A stretch of DNA of 64,000 nt, from positions 1 through 64,000 of the forward strand of contig NZ_JACJTB010000016.1 in NCBI RefSeq assembly GCF_014698475.1. The letters are read 5' to 3'. This document shows positions 1 through 8,383 of the stretch, piece by piece. Each line of letters starts with the position of its first letter. Position 1 is the stretch's first letter. A program made the position numbers and the translations under genes. Below the pieces are notes generated by a model. It saw nothing but the letters and a program-made list of their open reading frames with translations, had not been told where the DNA came from and ran no database searches. This DNA is from Nostoc spongiaeforme FACHB-130. Its GTDB lineage: Bacteria > Cyanobacteriota > Cyanobacteriia > Cyanobacteriales > Nostocaceae.

Positions 1-102
1 TTTTTCATTACGATCGCTCGCCAACTTGGTTTCCGAACTATTCCTCAAGCACAACGTGCCCTCTCTAACCAACTGCACAAAGTTTTTTCTTTCTTTGTAT
101 GA
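1..102 (+). CDS. C-terminal end of an unidentified protein (partial)
   Basis: Frame 1 is open from the window edge to a TGA at 100-102, giving 33 residues that end in a hydrophobic VFSFFV tail and contain a HIP1-like core. It may be the 3' end of a gene cut by the window. The fragment is too short to assign a family, and a chance open frame of this length is possible. Confidence 0.3.
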   Translation, partial: FFITIARQLGFRTIPQAQRALSNQLHKVFSFFV

Positions 103-241
103 AACCACCCTGCCTCCCCGCAGGCGAGGAGGGGGCTAATTGTTATGTGGCTTTTGATGGTGTATGCGATCGCATCTCTTGTGCCAATTTCTTGCTAAAT
201 CTATCACCCGCTTGCCAAAATGAGTTATTCTGGTTATGCTG

Positions 242-263
242 AATATTACGTATACGAAGTATT
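242..263 (+). promoter_or_regulatory. Imperfect 22-bp palindrome, candidate MarR operator
   Basis: A dyad centred on the perfect octamer CGTATACG has AATA/TATT outer arms, and 18 of 22 positions are symmetric. It lies 8 bp upstream of the preferred ATG of the MarR gene. MarR proteins bind palindromes of this size, so negative autoregulation is the natural inference; no binding data can be seen here. Confidence 0.5.
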
Positions 264-270
264 TTATATA

Positions 271-738
271 ATGGTTGCTCAATCTAATAACTCTACTACT
301 TGTGAGTCTTGGCAGCAAGTTTTAGCCCCTTACAATTTGGGTTATCGAATCAAACTACTTTCACAACTGCTGACCCGCAAGTTTACTGACAAACTAGAAC
401 CTTTTGGGCTGACACCATTTCATTGGTTGGTGTTGTGTTGTTTGTGGCAAGAAGATGGTTTACCCACATCCAGTATTGGTGAGAAGTTGCAACAGGTGGG
501 TGGGACTTTAACAGGCGTACTAGACCGGATGGAAGAACGGGGCTTAGTCCGTCGAGAACGAGATGTACATGATCGTCGGATTTGGCGTATCTGGTTGACG
601 GATGCAGGTAAGGAACTAGAACAAGTTTTACCACCATTAGCCGCAGAACTACGTGAAGAAGCTATGCGTGGTATTTCCCCAGATGACCGCGAATTCTTTT
701 CTCAACTGCTAAATAAAGCAATTGCTAACCTATCTTAA
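271..738 (+). CDS. MarR-family transcriptional regulator
   Basis: 155-residue winged-helix regulator of normal family length. The N-terminal dimerisation helices (about residues 20-45) precede a helix-turn-helix at about 60-95 (SSIGEKLQQVGGTLTGVLDR) and a wing carrying the family D-x-R-R signature (VHDRRIWRIWLTDAG). The frame extends upstream to 220, but ATG 271 is preferred because the extra 17 residues are not MarR-like and overlap the palindrome at 242-263. The adaptor and two MFS pumps follow on the same strand, an arrangement like E. coli mprA-emrAB, so it probably represses this efflux cluster and responds to a toxic small molecule. The ligand cannot be inferred. Confidence 0.88.
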   Translation: MVAQSNNSTTCESWQQVLAPYNLGYRIKLLSQLLTRKFTDKLEPFGLTPFHWLVLCCLWQEDGLPTSSIGEKLQQVGGTLTGVLDRMEERGLVRRERDVHDRRIWRIWLTDAGKELEQVLPPLAAELREEAMRGISPDDREFFSQLLNKAIANLS

Positions 739-800
739 GGCTGGATGACAATCGCCCATTCGGGTGAGGCAATGTATAAATTTATTTGACAGAATATTTA

Positions 801-862
801 GCATCCTAAATAAAAGAATAAAAGCTAGTTGTAACTAAATAGTACGCATTCTAAATAAAAGA
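801..862 (+). promoter_or_regulatory. Two 17-bp direct repeats upstream of the efflux adaptor
   Basis: GCATCCTAAATAAAAGA at 801-817 recurs with one mismatch at 846-862, start-to-start spacing 45 bp. A TTGACA at 786-791 could be a -35 box, with AT-rich sequence in the first repeat as a weak -10. The repeats occupy most of the gap between the MarR stop and the HlyD start, so they may be regulator sites controlling the efflux genes. They do not resemble the palindrome at 242-263, so a second regulator is possible. Confidence 0.4.
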
Positions 863-895
863 CTATCAACATATTCAGCAAGGAAGAGAAGAACT

Positions 896-2362
896 ATGAC
901 CGCAACCACTTTAAACGGACGCAACAAAGAGAAAACATCTGTTGATGAAACAGAAATAATTACTGATACCGAGACTTTAGATGCAGCGATCGCCACACCA
1001 GAAGCACCGGAAACTGATGTCCACCCACAGCCAGAGGCAGAGAAAAAAGAAAAACCCCGTAGTAAAAAGCGATTGCCTTTAATTTTGGCGGGGTTGGGTG
1101 TAGGTGCGATCGCCGCAGGTACATTTGGTTATAACTATTGGCAGTACGCTTCCTCTCACGAAGAAACAGACAACGCGACTGTTAGCGGACATGTTCACCA
1201 AGTTAGTAGCAAAATTCCCGGAACCGTTGCTCAAGTTTTAGTCAACGATAACCAAGAAGTGCAACCGGGACAGTTACTAGTGAAACTTGACCCCCGTGAC
1301 TATGAAAGTAAAGTGCAGCAAGCCGCCGCCGCCTTAGCCAACGCCCGTAGTCAAGCCGAAGCCGCCGCCGCCAATATTGCCTTAACTGCGGAAACCACCA
1401 ATGCCAAGACAACTCAAGCCCAAGGTGATGTGAGTGGTGCTTTATCTGCCATTTCCACCGCCCAAGCAGCAGTAAAAGAAGCCCAAGCCGGGATTCCCGC
1501 CGCCCAAGCCGATGTGGAATTAGCCCAAGCCGGGATTCCCGCCGCCCAGGCTCAGGTAGCCCAAGCCAATGCCAACTTGCAAAAAGCGGAAACAGATTAC
1601 AACCGTTACAACAGCTTATATAAAGAAGGTGCGATCGCTCGTCAACAGTTGGATGCAGCCAAAGCCGCCTATGATGTGGCCTTAGCGCAGAAAAATGCCG
1701 CCGTCCAAGGAGTTGAACAAGCCCAAGCCAGATTAGCCTCCGCCAAAGTTGGGGTAGCTCAAGCCCAATCTCGACTCGCCCAAGCCCAAGAAGGTGTCAC
1801 CAGCGCCCAAGCAAAACTCGCAGCATCGAGAGGCGGATTGCAACAAGCGACAGCTGGAACTCAAGATACTAGCGTCAAACGTAGCCAGTACGAAGCTGCC
1901 AAAGCTGCGATCGCCCAGGCTGAAGCATCATTAAAAGATGCCCAATTGCAGTTATCCTACACCAACATTACTGCCCCTAGTGCCGGACGAGTTGGTAAAA
2001 AAACAGTGGAAGTTGGCAATAGAATCCAAGCCGGATCATCATTAATGGCAATTGTCGATAACGAAAACTGGGTAGTAGCCAACTTTAAAGAAACCCAATT
2101 AGAAAGAATGCGCCCAGGACAACCAGTAGAAGTCAAACTCGATGCGTTTCCTCACCACACCTTTAGCGGCAAAGTTGACAGCATTTCCCCTGCTTCCGGC
2201 GCTCAATTTGCTTTATTACCACCAGACAACGCGACAGGTAACTTTACCAAAGTAGTGCAGCGCATTCCTGTGAAGATAGTTTTAGACCAAAAGAGTATCC
2301 AAGGTTACGACTCACGGATTACACCAGGGATGTCTGCGGAAGTTAGTGTTGAAGTTAAATGA
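896..2362 (+). CDS. HlyD/EmrA-family efflux adaptor (membrane fusion protein)
   Basis: 488 residues. An acidic, Lys-rich cytosolic tail (1-57) is followed by one membrane span (about 59-80), the first lipoyl half (about 95-135), a long Ala/Gln-rich coiled-coil hairpin (about 136-345), the second lipoyl half (YTNITAPSAGRVGKKTVEVG) and a beta-barrel (VVANFKETQLERMRPGQPVE). This is the EmrA/HlyD layout; such adaptors bridge an inner-membrane pump to an outer-membrane TolC-like channel. The coiled coil contains an exact tandem duplication encoded by a 26-bp repeat at 1481-1506 and 1523-1548. An AGGAAGAGAAG ribosome site precedes the ATG. Two MFS genes follow; the DHA2 pump at 3843 is the expected partner. 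Confidence 0.92.
   Translation: MTATTLNGRNKEKTSVDETEIITDTETLDAAIATPEAPETDVHPQPEAEKKEKPRSKKRLPLILAGLGVGAIAAGTFGYNYWQYASSHEETDNATVSGHVHQVSSKIPGTVAQVLVNDNQEVQPGQLLVKLDPRDYESKVQQAAAALANARSQAEAAAANIALTAETTNAKTTQAQGDVSGALSAISTAQAAVKEAQAGIPAAQADVELAQAGIPAAQAQVAQANANLQKAETDYNRYNSLYKEGAIARQQLDAAKAAYDVALAQKNAAVQGVEQAQARLASAKVGVAQAQSRLAQAQEGVTSAQAKLAASRGGLQQATAGTQDTSVKRSQYEAAKAAIAQAEASLKDAQLQLSYTNITAPSAGRVGKKTVEVGNRIQAGSSLMAIVDNENWVVANFKETQLERMRPGQPVEVKLDAFPHHTFSGKVDSISPASGAQFALLPPDNATGNFTKVVQRIPVKIVLDQKSIQGYDSRITPGMSAEVSVEVK
1481..1548 (+). repeat. 26-bp perfect direct repeat inside the HlyD coiled coil
   Basis: Two identical 26-bp units start 42 bp apart and encode two copies of AQAGIPAAQA in phase. 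The 42-bp period corresponds to 14 residues, that is two heptads, so the insertion preserves coiled-coil register. Confidence 0.85.
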
Positions 2363-2400
2363 AGTTTGTAGTGAACTTGAGTTAAATGAGCATCAATTCC

Positions 2401-2431
2401 TGACAAATGACAAATGACCAATAACAAATGA
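2401..2431 (+). repeat. Short tandem ACAAATG repeat covering the start codon of the next gene
   Basis: TGACAAATGACAAATGACC-type heptamers repeat across the gap between the HlyD stop and the MFS start. They belong to the short tandemly repeated sequences common in filamentous cyanobacteria; related runs occur near 44597 and 61126. The start codon of the following gene lies in the last unit. Confidence 0.75.
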
Positions 2432-3690
2432 CCAAATTTAAACAGTTGCAACTACCTGCCTTCAGGTCAAAAAACTATCGTTTGTTTTTTGCGGGACAAG
2501 GAATTTCCCTCATTGGAACATGGATGACTCAACTGGCTACCGTTTGGCTAGTGTATGACTTAACCAACTCACCATTAATGTTAGGGGTGGTTGGATTTGC
2601 TAGTCAAATTCCCAGCTTTTTTTTAGCTCCCTTTGGTGGCGTGTTTGTAGATCGCTTTTCGCGGTATCGTACTTTAATTGGTACGCAAATTATGGCGATG
2701 ATCCAGTCTTTAGCGTTAGCTGTACTAACACTAACAGGCATGATTCAAATTTGGCATATCATTGCTTTGAGTTTATTACAAGGATTTATTAACGCTTTAG
2801 ATGCACCAGCCAGACAAGCATTTGTCCCGGAACTCGTTGAACGCAGAGAAGATTTAGCCAATGCGATCGCCATCAATTCAACTATGATTAATGGGGCGCG
2901 ACTCATTGGCCCCGCCGTGGGAGGATTGTTAATTGCCAGAGTTGGTGTTGCTTACTGTTTTTTAATCGATGGTTTGAGTTACATTGCGGTAATTGCAGGC
3001 TTGTTGGCAATGACCGTGAAACCGTGGAAAATTCCGGTTATTCAAGGTAATCCTATACAAAGAGTAAAAGAAGGATTTATTTATGCCTTCAGCTTTCCTC
3101 CGATTCGGGCAATTTTATTACTATCGGCTTTAGTTAGTTTAATGGGGTTACAGAATACAATTCTTGTGCCAGTTTTTGCCGAAACAATCTTAAAAGGTGG
3201 TGCCGAAACTTTAGGCTTTTTAATGGCAGCATCCGGCGTGGGAGCATTATCAGGGGGAATATATCTTGCTACCCGTCAAACTATTTTAGGCATTGGGAAA
3301 TTAATTGCGATCGCACCAGCAATCTTAGGATGTGGTCTTATAGCCTTTGCTGTTTCTCGATTTTTACCACTGTCTTTATTCACAATGCTTTTTGTCGGTT
3401 TAGGAACAATTTTACAGATTGCTGCAAGCAATACATTTTTGCAAACTATTGTTGAAGAAGATAAACGCGGCAGATTGATGAGTCTATATACAATGTCATT
3501 TTTAGGCATGATACCTATCGGTAATTTAATCGGAGGTGGAATTGCAGATATAATTGGCGCTCCTAATACATTAATTATTGATGGTATAGCTTGTATTATT
3601 GGTTCAATATTTTTTAGTAGACAACTTCCCGCTTTACAGCAAATGGTAATACCGATTTATGAACAGAAAGGTATTTTATATAGGAAGTAA
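2428..3690 (+). CDS. MFS transporter (EntS-like, MFS_3 group)
   Basis: 420-residue polytopic membrane protein with about 12 hydrophobic spans. It opens with AFRSKNYRLFFAGQGISLIG, typical of the EntS-like MFS subgroup, and has MFS motif A in loop 2-3 (GGVFVDRFSRYR, about residues 70-81). It probably exports a small hydrophobic or siderophore-like compound by proton antiport; the substrate is unknown. It sits 65 bp behind the HlyD gene and probably shares its transcript. The ATG lies inside a tandem repeat without a clear ribosome site, so initiation may be weak or coupled to the upstream gene. Confidence 0.88.
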   Translation: MTKFKQLQLPAFRSKNYRLFFAGQGISLIGTWMTQLATVWLVYDLTNSPLMLGVVGFASQIPSFFLAPFGGVFVDRFSRYRTLIGTQIMAMIQSLALAVLTLTGMIQIWHIIALSLLQGFINALDAPARQAFVPELVERREDLANAIAINSTMINGARLIGPAVGGLLIARVGVAYCFLIDGLSYIAVIAGLLAMTVKPWKIPVIQGNPIQRVKEGFIYAFSFPPIRAILLLSALVSLMGLQNTILVPVFAETILKGGAETLGFLMAASGVGALSGGIYLATRQTILGIGKLIAIAPAILGCGLIAFAVSRFLPLSLFTMLFVGLGTILQIAASNTFLQTIVEEDKRGRLMSLYTMSFLGMIPIGNLIGGGIADIIGAPNTLIIDGIACIIGSIFFSRQLPALQQMVIPIYEQKGILYRK

Positions 3691-3842
3691 ATTGGTGTTG
3701 AATTTGGTGATTTATTTCACGCCCAGACGCAGAGGGATTTAAGAAAGTATCGATAGATAAAAACTCTGTCACCTCTAAACTCCTATCAATGGTACATTTT
3801 TAATATTCTCCCCATCTTCGCCCCTCAAAATGGAGCATTACT

Positions 3843-5411
3843 ATGGCTAATGTTTCGGCTGTAGCACCAGAACCTATACCTCTAAGAACATGGATTGGTG
3901 TATTAGCCAGTATGCTTGGTGCCTTTATGGCAGTTTTAGATATCCAAATAACTAACGCTTCATTACAAGAAATTCAAGCATCTCTAGGCGCAACTTTAGA
4001 AGAAGGTTCTTGGATTTCCACCGCTTATCTTGTAGCCGAAATTGTCGTCATTCCCTTAACTGGATGGCTATCACGAGTTTTTTCGCTGAGACTTTATTTA
4101 TTAGTTAATACTGGATTATTTATATTATTTTCTATTTGCTGTGCTTGGGCATGGGATTTAAATTCTATGATTGTTTTCCGTGCTTTGCAAGGCTTTACAG
4201 GGGGCGTTTTAATTCCCTCATCTTTGACAGTAGTTTTAACAACTTTACCACCAGCCAAACAATCAATAGGTCTAGCTGCATTTGCCATTACAGCAGTTTT
4301 TGCACCATCAATTGGGCCGACTTTAGGTGGTTGGTTAACAGAAAATTATAGTTGGGAATACAGTTTTTATATCAATGTGTTTCCTGGTGCATTAATGCTG
4401 GCTGGTGTGTGGTATGGAATTAAGCAAGTCCCACCCCAAATTCAGTTATTAAAACAAGGTGACTGGTGGGGAATTTTTTCAATGGCTATTGGCTTAGGTT
4501 CCTTACAAGTTGTGCTAGAAGAAGGTAGCCGCAAAGATTGGTTTGGTTCACCATTGATTGTACGTTTAAGTATTATTGCCGCAATTTTTCTGACTTTATT
4601 TTTCTTTATTGAATTAACTCGTAAGCAACCATTTATTAATTTACGTTTATTACGTTATCGCAACTTTGGGTTAGCCAGTGTTGTGAATGTTTCCCTAGGG
4701 ATAGGTTTATATGGTTCGATTTATATTTTGCCTTTGTATCTGGCTCAAATTCAAAAATATAATGCACTACAAATTGGTGAGGTGTTAATTTGGGCGGGGA
4801 TTCCACAGTTATTTATTATTCCTTTTATTCCAAAAGTTATGCAACGCATTGATGTGCGGTTTATGGTGGCGTTAGGAGTAACTTTGTTTGCTATTAGTGC
4901 ATTTATGAATGCGGGATTGACTAATCAAACCGGGTTAGATCAATTGCGGTGGTCGCAACTGGTACGGGCGATGGGACAACCATTAATTATGGTTCCGCTA
5001 ACCTCTATTGCAACTGCTGGGTTAAATCCTAAAGATGCAGGTTCAGCCAGTGGTTTATTTAATATGATGCGGAATATGGGTGGTTCTCTCGGAATTGCTG
5101 TATTAGCAACTTTATTAACCAGTAGAGAGCAATTTCATTCAAACAGATTAGGAGATGCTGTATCTTTATATAACCCAGAAACACAACAGAGAATTGACCA
5201 AATGACACAATATTTTGTTAGCCGTGGCGCAGATTTGAGTACGGCACAAAATCAGGCGATCGCATCTATTTCTAATGTCGTCCGTCGCGAAGCATTTGTC
5301 ATGGCTTTTAATGATTGTTTTTACTTTATTGGTCTAGCATTATTACTCAGTGGGATTGCGATTTTATTCATTAAAAAAGTAAAAGCAACTGGTGGTGCAG
5401 TTGCCCATTAA
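3843..5411 (+). CDS. DHA2-family MFS drug transporter (EmrB-like)
   Basis: 522 residues with about 14 predicted spans, the length and topology of DHA2 pumps. The first span carries the DHA2 signature LDIQITNASLQEIQASLG, followed by WISTAYLVAEIVVIPLTGWL and RALQGFTGGVLIPSS, with an antiporter motif C-like APSIGPTLGGWL. EmrB-type pumps work with an EmrA/HlyD adaptor; the one at 896-2362 is the obvious partner, completing a tripartite multidrug exporter. The gap of 152 bp to the upstream MFS gene may hold a separate promoter. Confidence 0.92.
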   Translation: MANVSAVAPEPIPLRTWIGVLASMLGAFMAVLDIQITNASLQEIQASLGATLEEGSWISTAYLVAEIVVIPLTGWLSRVFSLRLYLLVNTGLFILFSICCAWAWDLNSMIVFRALQGFTGGVLIPSSLTVVLTTLPPAKQSIGLAAFAITAVFAPSIGPTLGGWLTENYSWEYSFYINVFPGALMLAGVWYGIKQVPPQIQLLKQGDWWGIFSMAIGLGSLQVVLEEGSRKDWFGSPLIVRLSIIAAIFLTLFFFIELTRKQPFINLRLLRYRNFGLASVVNVSLGIGLYGSIYILPLYLAQIQKYNALQIGEVLIWAGIPQLFIIPFIPKVMQRIDVRFMVALGVTLFAISAFMNAGLTNQTGLDQLRWSQLVRAMGQPLIMVPLTSIATAGLNPKDAGSASGLFNMMRNMGGSLGIAVLATLLTSREQFHSNRLGDAVSLYNPETQQRIDQMTQYFVSRGADLSTAQNQAIASISNVVRREAFVMAFNDCFYFIGLALLLSGIAILFIKKVKATGGAVAH

Positions 5412-5470
5412 CTTTTAGTTAAATTGATTTATGGAAATTTCCCTGTTACCTTTTAATACTGAATTCTTTT

Positions 5471-6124
5471 TCAAGATACGCCAGGATTATCAGCGGCCCG
5501 GATTTGTTTTAGCATTTGTTCAATTTGGTAAACTCTATCATTGCGACTTTGGGTTTTAAAAATATTTAAAGCTTTTTCTAAAGAAGCAACAGCTTCATCT
5601 TTTTTATTAACTTGCCATAGTGCTTGTCCTAAATTAGTCATGGCTTCCCCATAACTGGGGTTTATTTCTAAAGCTTTGCGATATTGACTAATAGCATCAT
5701 CCCAACGGTCTTGAGTTGCATACACAACACCGATCGCATTGTAAGCTAAAGCATATTTGGGCTTGAGACGAAGGGCTTCTTGATAAGACGTAATCGCTGC
5801 TTCGGGTTGCTTTTGTCGGCGCAGTACATTACCGAGTTGAAAATGTCCAAAAGCATCGTCGGGATACTTTTTAATTAATGTACGTAAGACTTTTTCAGCC
5901 CCTGTTAAATCACCACTATTTAATAAATTGTTTGCTTGTTGTACTAGTTGCGATCGCTCAGAATTTCCATCATCCTGAAATTGTGCTAGTTTTTGTGGTT
6001 GTTTTTGAGTAATTTGTGCATTTTCTTGTAATGCAACTTGTGTAGGAACTGCTAACACTAATGGCGATTCACCAATTGCAGCTATGAGACTTAGCATGAT
6101 GCTACTAATGGGTAGAATCTTCAT
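5471..6124 (-). CDS. Secreted tetratricopeptide-repeat protein
   Basis: 217 residues with an N-terminal signal peptide (about 1-25) and at least four TPR units between about residues 55 and 195 (for example AFGHFQLGNVLRRQKQPEAA, ALAYNAIGVVYATQDRWDDA). TPRs mediate protein-protein contacts; the protein is expected in the periplasm or thylakoid lumen. An AAGG ribosome site precedes ATG 6124. It is convergent with the DHA2 pump gene and has no operon partner, so no specific role can be assigned. Confidence 0.82.
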   Translation of the reverse strand: MKILPISSIMLSLIAAIGESPLVLAVPTQVALQENAQITQKQPQKLAQFQDDGNSERSQLVQQANNLLNSGDLTGAEKVLRTLIKKYPDDAFGHFQLGNVLRRQKQPEAAITSYQEALRLKPKYALAYNAIGVVYATQDRWDDAISQYRKALEINPSYGEAMTNLGQALWQVNKKDEAVASLEKALNIFKTQSRNDRVYQIEQMLKQIRAADNPGVS

Positions 6125-6191
6125 TACCTTCCACTCCTCAATAATGTCTTAATCTTTATCATAGATGGAAGTGCGTTACCTAACGTTCCCC

Positions 6192-6235
6192 AAGCTGTTA
6201 AGCATCTGAAAAAGCACATTGAGACCGCAGGGGGC
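6192..6235 (+). repeat. Dispersed repeat beginning AAGCTGTTAAGCAT, copy 1
   Basis: A run of about 44 bp (AAGCTGTTAAGCAT, then GCACATTGAG, then CCGCAGGGGG) recurs at 31709-31750 and, more diverged, at 43168-43209. Copies 1 and 2 run directly into purine-rich GGGGAGCAGGG tracts; at copy 3 such a tract lies about 90 bp upstream instead. All three point the same way and are intergenic. Confidence 0.7.
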
Positions 6236-6373
6236 GGGGAGCGGAGAGCAGGGGGAAAAAGAAAAATACCCTCTCTCGAAAATTGGATATTTTATTTTTT
6301 GCAAGCCCCTTAAATCGAAGATTACTTCCAAAATTTGGCGATCGCACTGCAAAATCCAAAATCGTGTGACATC

Positions 6374-7180
6374 TTAAGTTGTACTTCCCCCGCTACGAGG
6401 AATACGTTCAATCTCCGCATATCCACTGAAAATTAATTTTTGCCCTTCAGTTTCTAAACGATTGAGTCGCATTTTGACTCCATCTAAGTCAAAGCGATCT
6501 AAGTCAACCATATTATCTAAAATTTCCGCCAGTGCCACACTCAGGGTTTGAGAAGTTGCTCGTTGCGTTTCTGGGACTTGTTCAAGGTCAATTTGTGGGT
6601 CTTTAAAAGAAATGCGTCGCCGCCTTTCCACAGCAATAGAAACTGTCATATTTATGGGGACGAGTTCGCCATTATTTAAATCGGCTTTTGCGGCAATTCG
6701 CAGGCGATTTTCTGGTAAGAGTTGTACCTGAACTTCGGGAAAGGAAACTGGCTGACCACCAGATAATTCTGTTAAGGCAGGTACATCAAGGTTAACTAGG
6801 CGCTTTTTCACGAGTTCTGCCTTGAAAGCCTGGTTAATGCCTGCTTCAGATAATACTACTTGGGCGATCGCTTGCGTGGGTTGCTTCAGGCTTAATTTGC
6901 CACTTAATACTGCGCCAAAATCTATCGCCACTGCATCCGTTTCAAAGGACATTTCCTCCACCGCAAAATCTCTGCGGATCACTAAGCCACGTCCGTTCAT
7001 TTTGAAACTATCAATGCTACCTTGCAACAACTTACTGGAGGGATAGCAGCGTACCAAGACTTCTACTGACTCGCTTTGGGTAAATAGATGGCGAATCGTT
7101 TGGCTGGCCACTGTGTTGAGCATTCGCTCACCCCAGTCAGTGCCTTTAGGATCTTGTAAACCAGTTAGTCCGCCGAACAT
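6374..7180 (-). CDS. DUF2993 domain-containing protein
   Basis: 268 residues matching the cyanobacterial DUF2993 family (LmeA-like, lipid-binding fold proposed). It starts MFGGLTGLQDPKGTDWGERM and keeps the repeated beta-rich pattern; no signal peptide or membrane span is obvious. Actinobacterial LmeA acts in lipomannan maturation, but cyanobacterial members are not characterised, so only a lipid or envelope role can be guessed. It stands alone, with a long untranslated gap upstream of its start. Confidence 0.75.
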   Translation of the reverse strand: MFGGLTGLQDPKGTDWGERMLNTVASQTIRHLFTQSESVEVLVRCYPSSKLLQGSIDSFKMNGRGLVIRRDFAVEEMSFETDAVAIDFGAVLSGKLSLKQPTQAIAQVVLSEAGINQAFKAELVKKRLVNLDVPALTELSGGQPVSFPEVQVQLLPENRLRIAAKADLNNGELVPINMTVSIAVERRRRISFKDPQIDLEQVPETQRATSQTLSVALAEILDNMVDLDRFDLDGVKMRLNRLETEGQKLIFSGYAEIERIPRSGGSTT

Positions 7181-7858
7181 TAGTTAGTGCGTCTCTAGAA
7201 GTTCTTTGTACTTTTGTAACAAAATGTGAAGGATACAGCAACCCTCTAGAGATTGATTGTACTGATAACCTGACTTGGAATCGCTAATGTTTCTCTACAT
7301 AATGTGTTATATGTTACACGGCTTATGTAAGTTCGAGGAGTAAATTTTTCGTGTTCTTAAGTCCTAAAAACGTTAAAAGCGTCAAGCTAACAAACTGCTA
7401 GTTATGACGCTGGTAATTTTTTAGTTTTTTCCTAAATCCAGGGTCTTTATATTGTACTTGACCCTATCTAAAAACAATGTGTTTATCTTCAGGGTCTTTA
7501 TATTGGCTGACCCCGTTTGAACAATTATCATTTTTGCAGAGATTTTGATTTTTCCTAATTTCCTAATACTTTTTTTATATTTCTTCTCTTTCTATTGCTG
7601 ATTATGTCGAAAATTTAAGGAAAGATAAAATTATTAAGCTATGTAAAAAGATGACAGATATTCCTGTCCAACCGCCTTCCATAATGCGAAACTCTTATCC
7701 CATCTATCTTTGAGATATACTAATACTAGATATGAGGGATTAAAACAAATTAGTCTCAATCTTTGCTGATCTGTTGACAGCGTTGCAAAACACTTAATAC
7801 ATAATGGCAAGTGAAACGCTTGACACCCACTTGATCACTATTAGTGATTGAAATATCT
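7181..7858. other. Intergenic region of about 680 bp with tandem hairpins
   Basis: No convincing coding frame on either strand; strongly AT-rich in the second half. The notable content is the pair of GGGTC...GACCC hairpins at 7439-7514, described separately. Confidence 0.6.
7439..7514 (+). repeat. Two 16-bp direct repeats, each starting a hairpin
   Basis: CAGGGTCTTTATATTG occurs exactly at 7439-7454 and 7490-7505. Each copy is followed within 12-14 bp by GACCC, so each can form a 5-6 bp stem (AGGGTC...GACCCT; GGGTC...GACCC). Two like units in an otherwise featureless gap may be a small repeat family, protein-binding sites or an RNA element; no evidence decides. Confidence 0.55.
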
Positions 7859-8366
7859 ATGTTAGAAACCAAAAACCCAAAAAATATCTCCAAAACAATT
7901 GCTATAGGCAGAAAATCTGCTTCTGGTAAGGAAAATGAAGCGATGAGAGCTATTGCATATAGCATGGATTTACTACTACCTGGTTTCTATGTATGGGTAT
8001 TGGGTTTTAGTTTTCGCATTGGTGGAAGTTTACCAGATGATAGTCCTTATAAATATCCTGGCGAAATTCATAGCCACACTGGAATTGCTTTAGTATTACC
8101 AGGATATAGAATTTTTACGACTTATCAGGGTAGCTATGACCCTAAACAAACATCAGATACAGGGGCTAACAGCTTTTAATTGTACAGTTCTCGACTCAAA
8201 TACTTTTGAAACTTTAATGACTCAGGCAGGGTATTGTATCTCAGGTAGCGCACCTGCACAGTCCAATAGAATCAAAATATGGTGGATTCATAGCGAATAT
8301 CCAAGAGTCGAGTCTGTGTATAGTTCAGACAGGAAAATAGTGATCACGGCGTATCATGTGAACTGA
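7859..8366 (+). pseudogene. Unidentified protein gene with a single-base frameshift
   Basis: ATG 7859 opens a frame that stops at 8177-8179; the next forward frame continues at once to TGA 8366. Removing one T from the TTTT run at 8174-8177 joins them into about 168 residues (…TSDTGANSF then NCTVLDSNTFETLMTQAG…) with continuous protein-like composition. The N-terminal part has a basic segment, then DLLLPGFYVWVLGFSFRIGG; the rest is beta-rich and aromatic. No family was recognised. It may be a recent frameshift mutation, a sequencing error or programmed slippage. GTG 7844 is an alternative start. Confidence 0.55.
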
Positions 8367-8383
8367 ATATTTGGGCTATGCCA

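Noticed and set aside
7756-7965. 69-codon reverse frame opposite the frameshifted gene
   Set aside because: It overlaps the clearly protein-like forward frame and has no ribosome site or recognisable motif.
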